Below the pieces are notes generated by a model that was not told the origin of the DNA, did not search any database, and worked only from the letters and a program-made list of their open reading frames with translations. Positions 32,473-41,749 of a stretch of 64,000 nucleotides of DNA are shown here, piece after piece. Within the stretch, counting starts at the first letter, position 1. Every line of letters starts with the position of its first letter. Position numbers and translations under genes: made by a program. The stretch lies in the NCBI RefSeq assembly GCF_006715495.1, contig NZ_VFNI01000003.1, forward strand, positions 310,001 to 374,000. The letters are read 5' to 3'. The stretch comes from Herbaspirillum sp. SJZ106. Lineage in GTDB: Bacteria; Pseudomonadota; Gammaproteobacteria; Burkholderiales; Burkholderiaceae_D.

Positions 32473-33219
32473 TTACAGGAACATGCCGCTTTGCCGTTCG
32501 ATCTCCACATGGCTGTCGGCGGGTTTTTCCTTCTCTGCGTGGAATTTCTGGATGGCCCTGACGACCTCGGCCGGTTCGTCGATGACCTGCAGCAGGTTCA
32601 GGTCCTTGGGCGAGATCATGCCATCGTCGACCAGGCGGGTCTTGATCCAGTCGACCAGGCCGGCCCAGAACTGGCTGCCCACCAGGATCACCGGCATCAG
32701 GCGCGACTTGCCGGTCTGCATCAGGGTCAGCGCCTCGGTCAGCTCATCCAGCGTGCCGAAGCCGCCGGGCAGCACCACATAGGCGTCGGCATACTTGACG
32801 AAGGCCACCTTGCGCGCGAAGAAGTGGCGGAACGACAGCGAGATGTCCTGCCAGCCGTTGCCATGCTGCTCATGCGGCAGTTCGATGTTCAGGCCCACCG
32901 ACGGCGAGGCGCCGTCGAAGGCGCCCTTGTTGGCCGCTTCCATGATGCCGGGGCCGCCGCCGGAGATCACGGCAAAGCCGGCGTCGGACAGGCGGCGCGC
33001 GATGTCGATGCACAGCGCGTAATGAGGATCGTCGGGTTTGGTGCGGGCGGAACCGAAGATGGAAACGGCGGGACGCAGCTCGGACAGGCGTTCGGTCGAT
33101 TCGATGAATTCTGCCATAATCGTGAGTACATGCCACGACTCGCGCGCCTTCTTGGCCGTGGCGCGCTCAATGTCGTTCACTTCCCGCAGTCGCGGTACTT
33201 TTTTTCCTCTTTGTTCCAT
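32473..33219 (-). CDS. LOG-family nucleotide phosphoribohydrolase (TIGR00730)
   Basis: A 248-residue Rossmann-fold protein of the LONELY GUY family, which releases free bases from nucleoside 5'-monophosphates, including cytokinin ribotides in some members. The two signature motifs are present: GGGPGIMEAANKG near residues 85-97 and PGGFGTLDELTEAL near residues 151-164. The N-terminal ~50 residues (KKARESWHVLTIMAEFIEST) are the extension of the larger bacterial subgroup. The start is an ATG at 33219 that directly abuts the ATG of the divergent polA, so its promoter must lie inside polA. Physiological substrate not known. Confidence 0.88.
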   Translation of the reverse strand: MEQRGKKVPRLREVNDIERATAKKARESWHVLTIMAEFIESTERLSELRPAVSIFGSARTKPDDPHYALCIDIARRLSDAGFAVISGGGPGIMEAANKGAFDGASPSVGLNIELPHEQHGNGWQDISLSFRHFFARKVAFVKYADAYVVLPGGFGTLDELTEALTLMQTGKSRLMPVILVGSQFWAGLVDWIKTRLVDDGMISPKDLNLLQVIDEPAEVVRAIQKFHAEKEKPADSHVEIERQSGMFL

Positions 33220-35988
33220 ATGCAAAAAACCTTGTTGTTAGTTGATGGTTCCAGTTACCTGTATCGCGCGTTCCATGCCCTGCCCGATATGCGTAACGCG
33301 GAAGGCGCGCCCACCGGTGCGCTGTACGGCATCATCAATATGCTGCGCCGACTGCGCAACGATTATCCCGCAAGTTACGTCGCCTGTGTGTTCGATGCCA
33401 AGGGGAAGACCTTCCGCGACGATCTCTATGCCGACTACAAGGCCACCCGCAAGTCGATGCCGGAAGACCTGGCGCTGCAGATCGAACCCATCCATGCCGC
33501 GGTGCGCGCGCTGGGCTGGCCGATCCTGATGGTCGAAGGCATCGAGGCCGACGACGTCATCGGCACGCTGTCGGTGCAGGCCACCGCCGCCGGGCTCGAC
33601 ACCATCGTCTCCACCGGCGACAAGGACATGGCGCAACTGGTCAACGAGCATGTCACGCTGGTCAACACCATGAGCAACGAGATACTGGACGTCAAGGGCG
33701 TGACCGAGAAATTCGGCGTGCCGCCGGATCGTATCGTGGATTATCTCAGCCTCATCGGCGACACCGTCGATAACGTTCCCGGCGTCGAAAAATGTGGGCC
33801 CAAGACCGCGGTGAAATGGCTGACCGCCTACGGCTCGCTGGACGGCGTGATGGCCAACGCCGACAAGATCGGCGGCGTGGTCGGCGACAACCTGCGCCGT
33901 GCCCTGGACTGGCTGCCGCAGGGCAGGGTCCTGGTGACTGTCAAGACCGACTGCGACCTGTCGGCGCACATGTCGACCATCCTGGAGTCGCTGACCATGG
34001 CGCCGCAGGACAAGGCCGCGCTCAAGGAACTGTTCACCCGCTATAACTTCCGCACCTGGCTGCGCGAGATCAGCGAAGACGCCGCTCCGTCAGGCGCTGG
34101 TTCGGCGGCCGCGTCGCCTGCGGCCGGTTCCCCCGCTGCGGCCGGCGATCCGGCCCAAGGCGGCCTGTTCGCGCCGGTCGCGCCCGTCGAGTACGAGACC
34201 GTGCTGACCGACGCGCAACTGGATCAATGGATTGCCATCATCGATGCCGCCGCGTTGACCGCGGTCGATACCGAAACCACCTCGCTGGAAGCGATGCAGG
34301 CCACGCTGGTCGGCATCTCGCTGTGCTGCGAGCTGGGCCGCGCCGCCTATATCCCGGTCGGCCACAACTACCAGGACGCGCCGCCGCAGCTGGCGCGCGA
34401 GCATGTGCTGGCAAAGCTCAAGCCCTGGCTGGAAGACGCCGCCAAGCCCAAGCTCGGCCAGAACCTGAAATACGACAGCCACATCTTTGCCAACTACGGC
34501 ATCCAGGTCGCCGGCATCCGGCACGACACGCTGCTGGAGTCCTACGTATTCGAGTCGCATCGCACGCACGACATGGACAGCCTGGCCGCGCGCCACCTCG
34601 ACCGCAAGACCATCACCTACGCCGAGGTATGCGGCAAGGGCGTTTCGCAGATCGGCTTCAACGAAGTGGCGCTTGAGCGCGCCACCGCCTACGCGGCCGA
34701 AGACGCCGATGTCACGCTGGCGCTGCATCGCGCCATGTGGCCGCAGATCGAGCACGACGACAAGTTGCGCTTCATCTACGAACAGATCGAAGTGCCGACC
34801 TCGGTGGTGCTGCAGAAGATCGAACGCAACGGCGTGCTGATCGACAGCGAACGCCTGGCGCAGCAGTCGCACGACCTCGGCCGCCGCATGCTGGAAATCG
34901 AGCAGCAGGCCTACGACCTGGCCGGCCAGCCGTTCAACCTGAATTCGCCCAAGCAGCTGGGCGAGATCCTGTTCGGCAAGCTGGAGCTGCCGGTGGTGAA
35001 GAAGACCGCCTCCGGCGCGCCGTCCACCGACGAGGAAGTGCTGCAGAAGCTGGCCGAGGATTACCCGCTGCCCAAGGTGCTGCTGGACTACCGCGGCCTG
35101 GCCAAGCTGAAGTCGACCTACACCGACAAGCTGCCCAAGATGGTCAACCCGGACACCGGCCGCGTGCACACCAACTACGCGCAGGCGGTGGCGGTGACCG
35201 GCCGCCTGGCCTCCAACGATCCCAACCTGCAGAACATCCCGATCCGCACCGCCGAAGGCCGCCGCATCCGCGAAGCCTTCGTGGCGCCGGAGGGCAGCGT
35301 GATCGTCTCGGCCGACTATTCGCAGATCGAGTTGCGCATCATGGCGCACATCTCGGAAGACGAAAACATGTTGAAGGCCTTCGCCGACGGCGAAGACATC
35401 CACCGCGCCACCGCCGCCGAGATCTTCGGCATCGCGCCCGACAAGGTCGAGTCCGAGCAGCGCCGCTACGCCAAGGTGATCAACTTCGGCCTGATCTACG
35501 GCATGAGCGCCTTCGGCCTGGCCGGCAACCTCGGCATCGAGCGCTCCGCCGCGCAGATGTACATCGATAAATACTTCCAGCGTTTCTCGGGCGTGAAGCG
35601 CTACATGGACGAGACGCGCATGCAGGCCAAGGCGCGCGGTTATGTCGAAACCGTGTTCGGCCGCCGCCTGTGGCTGCCCGAGATCAACTCGCCCAACGGC
35701 CCGCGCCGCCAGGGCGCCGAACGGGCGGCGATCAACGCGCCGATGCAGGGTACCGCCGCCGATCTGATCAAACTGGCAATGATCGCCGTGCAAGGCTGGC
35801 TGGAGTCGGAGCGGCTGGCCACCCGCATGATCATGCAGGTGCATGACGAACTGGTGTTGGAAGTCCCGCAACAAGAACTCGATTTGGTGCGCGAAAAGCT
35901 GCCCGAACTGATGAAAAATGTTGCGGAGCTGAAAGTTCCCTTGCTTGCGGAGGTCGGAATCGGTAAGAATTGGGACGAGGCGCATTAA
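33220..35988 (+). CDS. polA: DNA polymerase I
   Basis: A 922-residue protein with all three domains. The 5'-3' exonuclease (about 1-290) starts LLLVDGSSYLYRAFHALPD and has the acidic GIEADDVIG cluster. The 3'-5' proofreading domain keeps its Asp/Glu pair in DTETTSLEA near residue 349. The polymerase has motif A SADYSQIELRIMAHIS near 696, motif B RRYAKVINFGLIYG near 747 and motif C QVHDELVLEVP near 873. It fills gaps in repair and removes RNA primers. The ATG at 33220 fits the conserved N-terminus but has no Shine-Dalgarno and no space to the divergent LOG gene. Confidence 0.97.
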   Translation: MQKTLLLVDGSSYLYRAFHALPDMRNAEGAPTGALYGIINMLRRLRNDYPASYVACVFDAKGKTFRDDLYADYKATRKSMPEDLALQIEPIHAAVRALGWPILMVEGIEADDVIGTLSVQATAAGLDTIVSTGDKDMAQLVNEHVTLVNTMSNEILDVKGVTEKFGVPPDRIVDYLSLIGDTVDNVPGVEKCGPKTAVKWLTAYGSLDGVMANADKIGGVVGDNLRRALDWLPQGRVLVTVKTDCDLSAHMSTILESLTMAPQDKAALKELFTRYNFRTWLREISEDAAPSGAGSAAASPAAGSPAAAGDPAQGGLFAPVAPVEYETVLTDAQLDQWIAIIDAAALTAVDTETTSLEAMQATLVGISLCCELGRAAYIPVGHNYQDAPPQLAREHVLAKLKPWLEDAAKPKLGQNLKYDSHIFANYGIQVAGIRHDTLLESYVFESHRTHDMDSLAARHLDRKTITYAEVCGKGVSQIGFNEVALERATAYAAEDADVTLALHRAMWPQIEHDDKLRFIYEQIEVPTSVVLQKIERNGVLIDSERLAQQSHDLGRRMLEIEQQAYDLAGQPFNLNSPKQLGEILFGKLELPVVKKTASGAPSTDEEVLQKLAEDYPLPKVLLDYRGLAKLKSTYTDKLPKMVNPDTGRVHTNYAQAVAVTGRLASNDPNLQNIPIRTAEGRRIREAFVAPEGSVIVSADYSQIELRIMAHISEDENMLKAFADGEDIHRATAAEIFGIAPDKVESEQRRYAKVINFGLIYGMSAFGLAGNLGIERSAAQMYIDKYFQRFSGVKRYMDETRMQAKARGYVETVFGRRLWLPEINSPNGPRRQGAERAAINAPMQGTAADLIKLAMIAVQGWLESERLATRMIMQVHDELVLEVPQQELDLVREKLPELMKNVAELKVPLLAEVGIGKNWDEAH

Positions 35989-36364
35989 TTTCCGCCTGGC
36001 ACAAGCTGCGCAACAAAAAAGCATGTCATTCGGACAAGCCGGTTCCGTCAGTACCCGTGGCGCGCCGACAAGGACAAACGACAAGGCAGCGCAAGGCCGT
36101 AGCACCGCAACATCAATAACAATAAGTCAGACAATAAGTCAGGAAGCATCCGCCGCGACCGCCCCAATAACCACAAGACGGCGCGCACGGATGGAGGGAA
36201 GGCCGGATCGGATCCGGCACAGGAAGGAGGCTGCGGCGAAGGCGCCGGCAGGGGATAGGGACGCATCAAGGCAGGCAGGCGCGCAGGGATAGCGCGCGGC
36301 GCGTGCCGCATCTCCCCGGCTTTTCGTTCAATGCCCCCCGGTGATGACACTAGGAGGAGACGTA
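35989..36364. other. 376-bp gap between polA and a chemoreceptor gene
   Basis: No gene is seen. It contains a 12-bp tandem repeat (36119-36142) and GGATCGGATCC-like dyads near 36207. No clear polA terminator and no good sigma-28 flagellar promoter were found. Confidence 0.5.
36119..36142. repeat. Tandem 12-bp repeat upstream of a chemoreceptor
   Basis: ACAATAAGTCAG occurs twice head-to-tail (36119-36130, 36131-36142) about 220 bp before the chemoreceptor ATG. Confidence 0.85.
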
Positions 36365-38041
36365 ATGAAGTCAGGGATCAAAGTGGGTACGCGCCTGGGG
36401 CTCGGGTTTGCGTGGGTGGTGCTGCTGCTGGTGCTGGTGACCGCTTTCGGCATCTACAACATGCACCAGCTGCAGGCGCGCTTCAATAACGTGGTGGAGG
36501 TCAAGAACCCTGAAAGCGCGCTGGTCAAGGACATGATGGACACCGTGGCCGAGCGCTCCATCTCGCTGCGCAACCTGATGCTGCCGGCCGCGCCCGAGGA
36601 TGTCGACATCGAGGCGCAATACATCGACGCCCAGACCCTCAAGTACAAGATGTCGGTGCAGAAGCTGCAGCAACTATTCGAGCAATCGCACGGCACCACC
36701 GACGAGGAAATGGCCGCCCTGCCCAAAATCAAGGCCCAGGCCGACAACGCTGAAAAACTGATCGTCCAGGCGGTGGAGTTCGGCCAGCGCCGCGAAGCCT
36801 ATGAGCTGGCGCAGTTCCTGAAGGACCAATACCTGCCGGTGCAAAAGTCGTGGCAAGTCGAGCTGAAGTCGCTGGCCGTGCTGGAAGACCGGCTCAACAA
36901 GGAGGCCGCCGCCGCCAGCGCCGCCGCCTACGCCCAGGCGCGCCTGCTGATGCTCATCACCAGCGCCATCGGCGTGGTGACCGCCATCCTGGCCGCCATT
37001 TGGCTGACCCGCCACCTGCTGCGCAAGCTGGGCGGCGAACCCGACTATGCGGTGAAGATCGCCGGCCAGATCGCCGAGGGCGACCTGGCGGTGCGCATCA
37101 ATACCCGTCCGGGCGATACCGACAGCCTCATGGTGGCCATGCGCGCCATGCGCGACAAGCTGGCGGCCATCGTGGCCGAGGTACGCAACGGTTCCGAAAC
37201 CATCACCACTGCCTCCTCGGAAATCGCGCGCGGCAACCTCGACCTGTCCTCCCGCACCGAGCAGCAGGCGGGCGCCCTGGAAGAGACCGCCTCTTCGATG
37301 GAACAGCTCAATTCCACCGTCAAGCAGAATGCCGAGAACGCGCACCAGGCCAACGGCCTGGCCCTGGCGGCGTCCGACGTGGCGGTGCAGGGCGGCTCGA
37401 TCGTCTCGCAGGTGGTGGAAACCATGCAGTCGATCAATGCCTCTTCGCAAAAGGTGGCCGACATTGTCAGCGTGATCGACGGCATCGCCTTCCAGACCAA
37501 CATCCTGGCCTTGAACGCGGCGGTGGAAGCCGCGCGCGCCGGCGAGCAGGGGCGCGGCTTCGCGGTGGTGGCATCGGAAGTGCGTTCGCTGGCGCAGCGT
37601 TCGGCGGCGGCGGCCAAGGAGATCAAGGTATTGATCGGCGACTCGGTGGGCAAGGTGGAGAACGGCAGCAAGCTGGTCGAGCAGGCCGGCAGCACCATGA
37701 ACGATATTGTCGCCAGCATCAAGCGCGTGACCGAAGTGATGACCGAGATCACCCACGCCAACAGCGAACAGAGCAGCGGCATCGAGCAGGTCAATGAAGC
37801 CATCATCCAGATCGACGACATGACCCAGCAGAATGCGGCGCTGGTGGAGCAGGCAGCGGCCGCCGCGCGCTCGCTGCAGGAGCAGGCTTCCGGCCTGCAG
37901 CAACTGGTCAGCGTGTTCCGCCTGGATGCCAGCCAGAGCTTGGCCGCGCAAACCTATGCCGGTGACGAGCGCACCATCGATGTCACGCCGGCGGCGCCGG
38001 AGCTGCCGGCCGGCGGCAAGGTGCTGGCGGTGCAGGCCTGA
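36365..38041 (+). CDS. Methyl-accepting chemotaxis protein, Tar/Tsr type
   Basis: A 558-residue transmembrane chemoreceptor. Helix 1 ([20 protein letters not shown]) is near residues 13-32. A ~155-residue periplasmic four-helix-bundle ligand domain follows, then helix 2 ([20 protein letters not shown] near 196-215), HAMP, and the MCP signalling domain with tip [20 protein letters not shown]. The periplasmic sequence [11 protein letters not shown] is common in Oxalobacteraceae receptors. ATG 36365 is chosen for the AGGAGG 7 nt upstream. The ligand is unknown. It lacks a CheR-binding pentapeptide. A strong terminator follows at 38144. Confidence 0.93.
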   Translation: MKSGIKVGTRLGLGFAWVVLLLVLVTAFGIYNMHQLQARFNNVVEVKNPESALVKDMMDTVAERSISLRNLMLPAAPEDVDIEAQYIDAQTLKYKMSVQKLQQLFEQSHGTTDEEMAALPKIKAQADNAEKLIVQAVEFGQRREAYELAQFLKDQYLPVQKSWQVELKSLAVLEDRLNKEAAAASAAAYAQARLLMLITSAIGVVTAILAAIWLTRHLLRKLGGEPDYAVKIAGQIAEGDLAVRINTRPGDTDSLMVAMRAMRDKLAAIVAEVRNGSETITTASSEIARGNLDLSSRTEQQAGALEETASSMEQLNSTVKQNAENAHQANGLALAASDVAVQGGSIVSQVVETMQSINASSQKVADIVSVIDGIAFQTNILALNAAVEAARAGEQGRGFAVVASEVRSLAQRSAAAAKEIKVLIGDSVGKVENGSKLVEQAGSTMNDIVASIKRVTEVMTEITHANSEQSSGIEQVNEAIIQIDDMTQQNAALVEQAAAAARSLQEQASGLQQLVSVFRLDASQSLAAQTYAGDERTIDVTPAAPELPAGGKVLAVQA

Positions 38042-38043
38042 GG

Positions 38044-38074
38044 TTGACATCGTGCGTCCGTTTGCGGGTAGTAT
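38044..38074 (+). promoter_or_regulatory. Promoter-like sequence downstream of the chemoreceptor gene
   Basis: TTGACA (38044-38049), starting 3 nt after the stop codon, and TAGTAT (38069-38074) are separated by 19 bp, slightly longer than optimal. It points to the candidate small RNA. Confidence 0.45.
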
Positions 38075-38172
38075 CCGGCTTGGGATGCAAGCCGGTCTGC
38101 CAGGAATGTGAGACGCCGTAGCAACTGAAGTCTCTCTTCCGCCAAAGCGGCCCGCATGCGGGCCGCTTTTTC
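38075..38172 (+). ncRNA. Candidate small RNA (independent or 3'-UTR-derived)
   Basis: There is no open frame here, but there is ordered RNA structure. A 5' hairpin pairs CCGGCTT (38075-38081) with AAGCCGG (38089-38095). A ~48-nt pyrimidine/purine mixed linker without strong structure follows, then a perfect terminator hairpin with a T run. This is the usual layout of a Hfq-type sRNA. If TAGTAT is the -10, transcription would begin near 38081, inside the first hairpin; processing from the chemoreceptor mRNA is the alternative. I know no matching RNA family. Confidence 0.4.
38144..38172 (+). terminator. Rho-independent terminator after the chemoreceptor gene / candidate sRNA
   Basis: A 26-bp perfect palindrome (38144-38169, AAAGCGGCCCGCA and its complement) is followed by TTTC, giving a run of five Ts. 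Confidence 0.93.
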
Positions 38173-38295
38173 ATTGGCGCGGCCGCGATGCGCCGCCAGC
38201 CAGCATTTCCGCCATTGCCGGTTTTCAGCAGGCTGTTGGAACCGCCATCACAACCGATCCACCCCAGGACACTCGTCCGAACCATGGAGAACCCG

Positions 38296-39180
38296 ATGAA
38301 CGACTTTCGCAAAGACCTCGACAGTTTGCTGGGCCAGAGCAGCCTGTCCGGCGCCCCCGATCGCCGTACTTTCCTCAAGACCGCGCTGGGCACAGGGTTT
38401 GCCGCCGCGGTGCTGCCGGTGTGCGCGCAGACCATGATCAAGACCGACACCGCCGGCCTGACCGCGGGCGAGGTGGCGATCACCTTCAACGGCCAGCGCG
38501 TGCCGGCCTACCGCGCCCAGCCGGAAGGCAAGACCAACCTGCCGGTGGTGATCGTGGTATCGGAGATCTTCGGCGTGCACGAGCACATCGCCGACATCGC
38601 CCGCCGTTTCGCCAAGCTCGGCTACCTGGCCATCGCGCCGGACTTCTTCATCCGCCAGGGCAACCCGCTGGCCTACACCTCGATCGCCGAGCTGCAGAAG
38701 GACATCATCTCCAAGGTGCCTGACGAGCAAGTCATGGGCGACATCGACGCCTTTGTCGCGTGGGCCGGCGAAAACGGCGGCGACACCAGGCGCCTGGGCA
38801 TCACCGGCTTTTGCTGGGGCGGACGCATCGTCTGGCTGTACAGCGCCCACAATCCCAAGGTCAAGGCCGGCGCGGCCTGGTACGGCCGCCTCGTCGGCGA
38901 CAAGAGCGCGCTGTTCCCGCAGCAGCCGATCGATATCGCCCCTTCGCTGAAGGTGCCGGTGATCGGACTGTACGGCGCCAAGGACCAGGGTATCCCGGTG
39001 TCTACCGTCGAGCAGATGAAGGAGGCGCTGCAGAAGGCCGGCAACAAGTCGGAATTCCACGTCTACCCGAATTCCGGCCACGCCTTCAACGCCGACTACC
39101 GGCCGAGCTATGTCGAGGCCGATGCCAAGGATGCCTGGGCCCATGTGGTGGCCTGGTTCAAGAGCCATGGCGTGATTTGA
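38296..39180 (+). CDS. Tat-exported dienelactone hydrolase family protein
   Basis: A 294-residue alpha/beta hydrolase. A twin-arginine signal is visible: DRRTFLKTALGTGFAAAVLP with the Arg pair at residues 23-24. The catalytic triad is Cys in GITGFCWGG near 173, Asp in GAKDQGI near 230 and His in NSGHAF near 262, as in dienelactone hydrolases. The SEIFGVHEHIADIARRFA segment and DFFIRQG are typical of the YghX-like/carboxymethylenebutenolidase group. ATG 38296 is chosen because GGAG lies 6 nt upstream; ATG 38284 is an alternative. Natural substrate unknown; the periplasmic location argues against a role in cytoplasmic chlorocatechol breakdown. Confidence 0.87.
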   Translation: MNDFRKDLDSLLGQSSLSGAPDRRTFLKTALGTGFAAAVLPVCAQTMIKTDTAGLTAGEVAITFNGQRVPAYRAQPEGKTNLPVVIVVSEIFGVHEHIADIARRFAKLGYLAIAPDFFIRQGNPLAYTSIAELQKDIISKVPDEQVMGDIDAFVAWAGENGGDTRRLGITGFCWGGRIVWLYSAHNPKVKAGAAWYGRLVGDKSALFPQQPIDIAPSLKVPVIGLYGAKDQGIPVSTVEQMKEALQKAGNKSEFHVYPNSGHAFNADYRPSYVEADAKDAWAHVVAWFKSHGVI

Positions 39181-39272
39181 TGACGCACCGGCGCGCCGAC
39201 GCCGGCATCGCATTGGTGCGGGTCTGATTCGCATCAATGCGGCGCGCACCAATTTGTGCCGGCAGCATGCGC

Positions 39273-39302
39273 AGGGGACGGAAATTTCCGTCCCCTTTTT
39301 TA
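39273..39302 (+). terminator. Rho-independent terminator of the dienelactone hydrolase gene
   Basis: AGGGGACGGAA and TTCCGTCCCCT pair perfectly (39273-39294), followed by TTTTTTTA. Confidence 0.92.
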
Positions 39303-39316
39303 TTTTCCTGGGCAGT

Positions 39317-39330
39317 AAACACATGTGTTT
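39317..39330. promoter_or_regulatory. Perfect 14-bp palindrome, candidate operator
   Basis: AAACACATGTGTTT, flanked by GGGCA and GCCC, lies in the gene-free 39303-39596 leader of the oxygenase cluster. A second dyad (CCATCGGA/TCCGATGG) lies near 39440-39459. It is a plausible regulator site, but no regulator gene is in the cluster. Confidence 0.45.
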
Positions 39331-39596
39331 GCCCCGCAAAGCAGCGTCGCCGAAGCTGGCACGCGGTTTGCATCATCGTTACCTGAGTAGAAGCGGCTAG
39401 CAGTCGGTTTCACCAGACTTGCGGGGCATTGCTCGTGATGCCATCGGATCCTTCCGATGGTCCTGTGCAATTCGATAGGACACGAGACCATGATCAGCGC
39501 CCATGCCCATCATCCCTTGTTTTTTTCCATGCAGCGGCAGCGTCCATCTGCCATGCACTCCCTTCTTTTAGTGCTGCGTTCCCGGCGAGGCGCGCG

Positions 39597-40622
39597 ATGA
39601 ATGCCGTCGCCGATGCTTCCGCCGATGTTTTCGTTTCCGCCGGGGCGGCGCCGGCACTGTTGCCTTTGCGCGTGGCTGCCGTGCGCGAGATCGCAGCCGA
39701 TGTCCGGCTGTTCGAGCTGCATGCCGCCGATGGCGCGCCGCTGCCGCCGTGGACGCCGGGTGCGCATCTCCGGCTGCACCTGGCCGATGGCCTGGCGCGC
39801 AGCTATTCGCTGTGCAATACGCCGCATGAGCGCGGCTGCTATCGCATCGCCGTCAAGCGCGAAGAGGCTTCGCGCGGCGGTTCTTCCTATTTGCATGAGC
39901 GGGTCGGCGCAGGCGACGTCATCGTCGCGGCGCCGCCGGCCAATGCCTTCGCGCTGGCCGATGACGGACGCGCGCCGGTGCTGCTGGCCGCAGGCATCGG
40001 CATCACGCCGATCTATGCGATGGCCGCCGCGCTGGCCCATGCCGGGCGCAGCCATCGCCTGCACTATTTCGCGCGCAGCTTGCGGCACGCGGCCTTTTTC
40101 GATGAGCTGGCCGTGGCGCAGGCGGGCCTGAGCCTGCACCTGAGGCTGGATGCGGCCGAGACGCAGCTTGCCATCCGCGCCGCGCTGGCGGCTTTGCCGG
40201 CACCCGCGCCGCTGTATGTGTGCGGGCCGCCGCCCTTCATCGATGCCGCGCGCGACGCCGCCCGGCAGGGCGGCTGGCGCGATGCCGATGTGCATGCCGA
40301 ATTGTTCGCCGCGCCGGTCGGCGTTGCTCCCACGGTTGCGGGGCATGCCGGGCAGGACAGCTTCGAGCTGGTGCTGCAGCGCTCCGGCGTGCGCTGCACC
40401 GTGCAGCCCGGACAGAGCATCGTGGACGCGGCGGCCGGGGCCGGCGTGCACATCGCCACCTCCTGCGGCGAAGGATTTTGCGGCAGTTGCGAGAGCATCG
40501 TCATCGAGGGCCAGCCGGTACACCGCGACAGCGTGCTGTCGGCCGCCGAGCGCGCGGCCGGGCGCAGCATCATGCCCTGCGTGTCGCGTTGCGGCGGGCC
40601 GCGGCTGGTGCTGGACCTCTGA
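39597..40622 (+). CDS. PDR/VanB-family oxidoreductase (FMN, NAD, 2Fe-2S)
   Basis: A 341-residue reductase that passes electrons from NAD(P)H through FMN and a plant-type 2Fe-2S centre to a Rieske oxygenase, as VanB does. The flavin-binding RSYSLCNTPHE and the NAD-binding LAAGIGITPIYAMA are near residues 79 and 127. The C-terminal ferredoxin motif SCGEGFCGSC is near residues 289-298, with a further Cys in IMPCVSRC. The ATG has GAGG 6 nt upstream. It is the first gene of the cluster and the obvious redox partner of the Rieske protein encoded 2.2 kb downstream. Confidence 0.92.
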   Translation: MNAVADASADVFVSAGAAPALLPLRVAAVREIAADVRLFELHAADGAPLPPWTPGAHLRLHLADGLARSYSLCNTPHERGCYRIAVKREEASRGGSSYLHERVGAGDVIVAAPPANAFALADDGRAPVLLAAGIGITPIYAMAAALAHAGRSHRLHYFARSLRHAAFFDELAVAQAGLSLHLRLDAAETQLAIRAALAALPAPAPLYVCGPPPFIDAARDAARQGGWRDADVHAELFAAPVGVAPTVAGHAGQDSFELVLQRSGVRCTVQPGQSIVDAAAGAGVHIATSCGEGFCGSCESIVIEGQPVHRDSVLSAAERAAGRSIMPCVSRCGGPRLVLDL

Positions 40623-40658
40623 TTCCATCTTCGATCAACCCACCAAAAGAGGAAGGCT

Positions 40659-41693
40659 ATGAAAAAGCAAGCGCAAGGCAGGCAAGCGATGGACCAGCGG
40701 ACATTCATGATGCGCACCCTGCGCGCAGCCGGCGCCCTGTTGGGCGCGGCGGCGCTGCAGTTTGCGATGGCGGCCGGCGCGCATGCCGAGGACAAGGTCA
40801 CGCTGCTGTCCAACTGGTACGCGCAGGCCGAGCACGGCGGCTTTTACCAGGCCGTGGCCAAGGGCATCTACAAGAAGTACGGCATGGATGTCACCATCAA
40901 GATGGGCGGCCCGCAGGTCAATAACATGCAGATCCTGGTGGCCGGGCAGGCCGACTTCAGCATGGGCTACGACTTCACCGTGATGAAGGGCGTCGAGCAG
41001 GGCTTGCCGCTGGTGACGGTCGGCACTTCGTTCCAGTCCGACCTGCAGGGCATGATGACGCATGACGATGTCGGCAGCCTGGGCGGGCTGAAGAACAAGA
41101 CGATCCTGGTCGCCGGTTCCGGCCAGGCCAGCTGGTGGCCATGGCTGAAATCCAAGTACGGCTACACCGACGCGCAGTCCAAGGCCTATACCTTCAACCT
41201 GCAGCCGTTCTTCGCCGACCCCAATATCGCGCAGCAGGCTTATCCTTCATCGGAACTGTTCCAGGCCGACAAGGCCGGCGCCAAGAGCAAGTTCTTCCTG
41301 TTCGCCAATGACGGCTATCCGCCCTACGGCACCACCATCATCACGCTGCAGAAGACGGTCGCCGCCAGGCCCGACCTGGTGCAGCGCTTCGTCAAGGCCA
41401 CCGCCGAGGGCTGGAAGAGCTACCTGGAAGATCCGGCGCCGGCCAATGCGCTGATCAAGCAAGACAACAAGAACATGAGCGACGAACAGCTGGCCTATGC
41501 GGTGGCCAAGCTCAAGGAATTGAAGGTGGTGACCGGCGGCGACGCCGCCAGGTACGGCATCGGCATCATGACCGACGAGCGCTGGAAGCAGACCTATGAA
41601 GTCATGGTCGCCACCGGTCTGCTCAAGCCCGGCACCGACTACCGCAAGGCCTACACCACCCAGTTCGTCAAGGACATGAAGGTCATGCCTTGA
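40659..41693 (+). CDS. ABC transporter substrate-binding protein, NMT1/ThiY-like
   Basis: A 344-residue exported binding protein. The signal peptide spans about residues 1-43 (LRAAGALLGAAALQFAMAAGAHA-E). The mature start KVTLLSNWYAQAEHGGFYQA matches the NMT1/THI5-like family, whose members bind pyrimidines, riboflavin precursors, sulfonates or nitrate-like anions. Later segments are YKKYGMDVTIKMGGPQVNN, GQADFSMGYDF and LKNKTILVAGSGQ. GAGGA precedes the ATG. With the ATPase and permease downstream it makes a complete importer. The ligand is unknown; neighbours suggest an N-heterocycle. Confidence 0.88.
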   Translation: MKKQAQGRQAMDQRTFMMRTLRAAGALLGAAALQFAMAAGAHAEDKVTLLSNWYAQAEHGGFYQAVAKGIYKKYGMDVTIKMGGPQVNNMQILVAGQADFSMGYDFTVMKGVEQGLPLVTVGTSFQSDLQGMMTHDDVGSLGGLKNKTILVAGSGQASWWPWLKSKYGYTDAQSKAYTFNLQPFFADPNIAQQAYPSSELFQADKAGAKSKFFLFANDGYPPYGTTIITLQKTVAARPDLVQRFVKATAEGWKSYLEDPAPANALIKQDNKNMSDEQLAYAVAKLKELKVVTGGDAARYGIGIMTDERWKQTYEVMVATGLLKPGTDYRKAYTTQFVKDMKVMP

Positions 41694-41749
41694 TGTGAGA
41701 AGGGAGGCGGCGATGCCGCTCCCCGTTTCCCTGCCAGCGTGAGGACGCC

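Noticed and set aside
34090..36105. 671-codon minus-strand frame opposite polA
   Set aside because: Shadow of the exonuclease and polymerase domains of polA.
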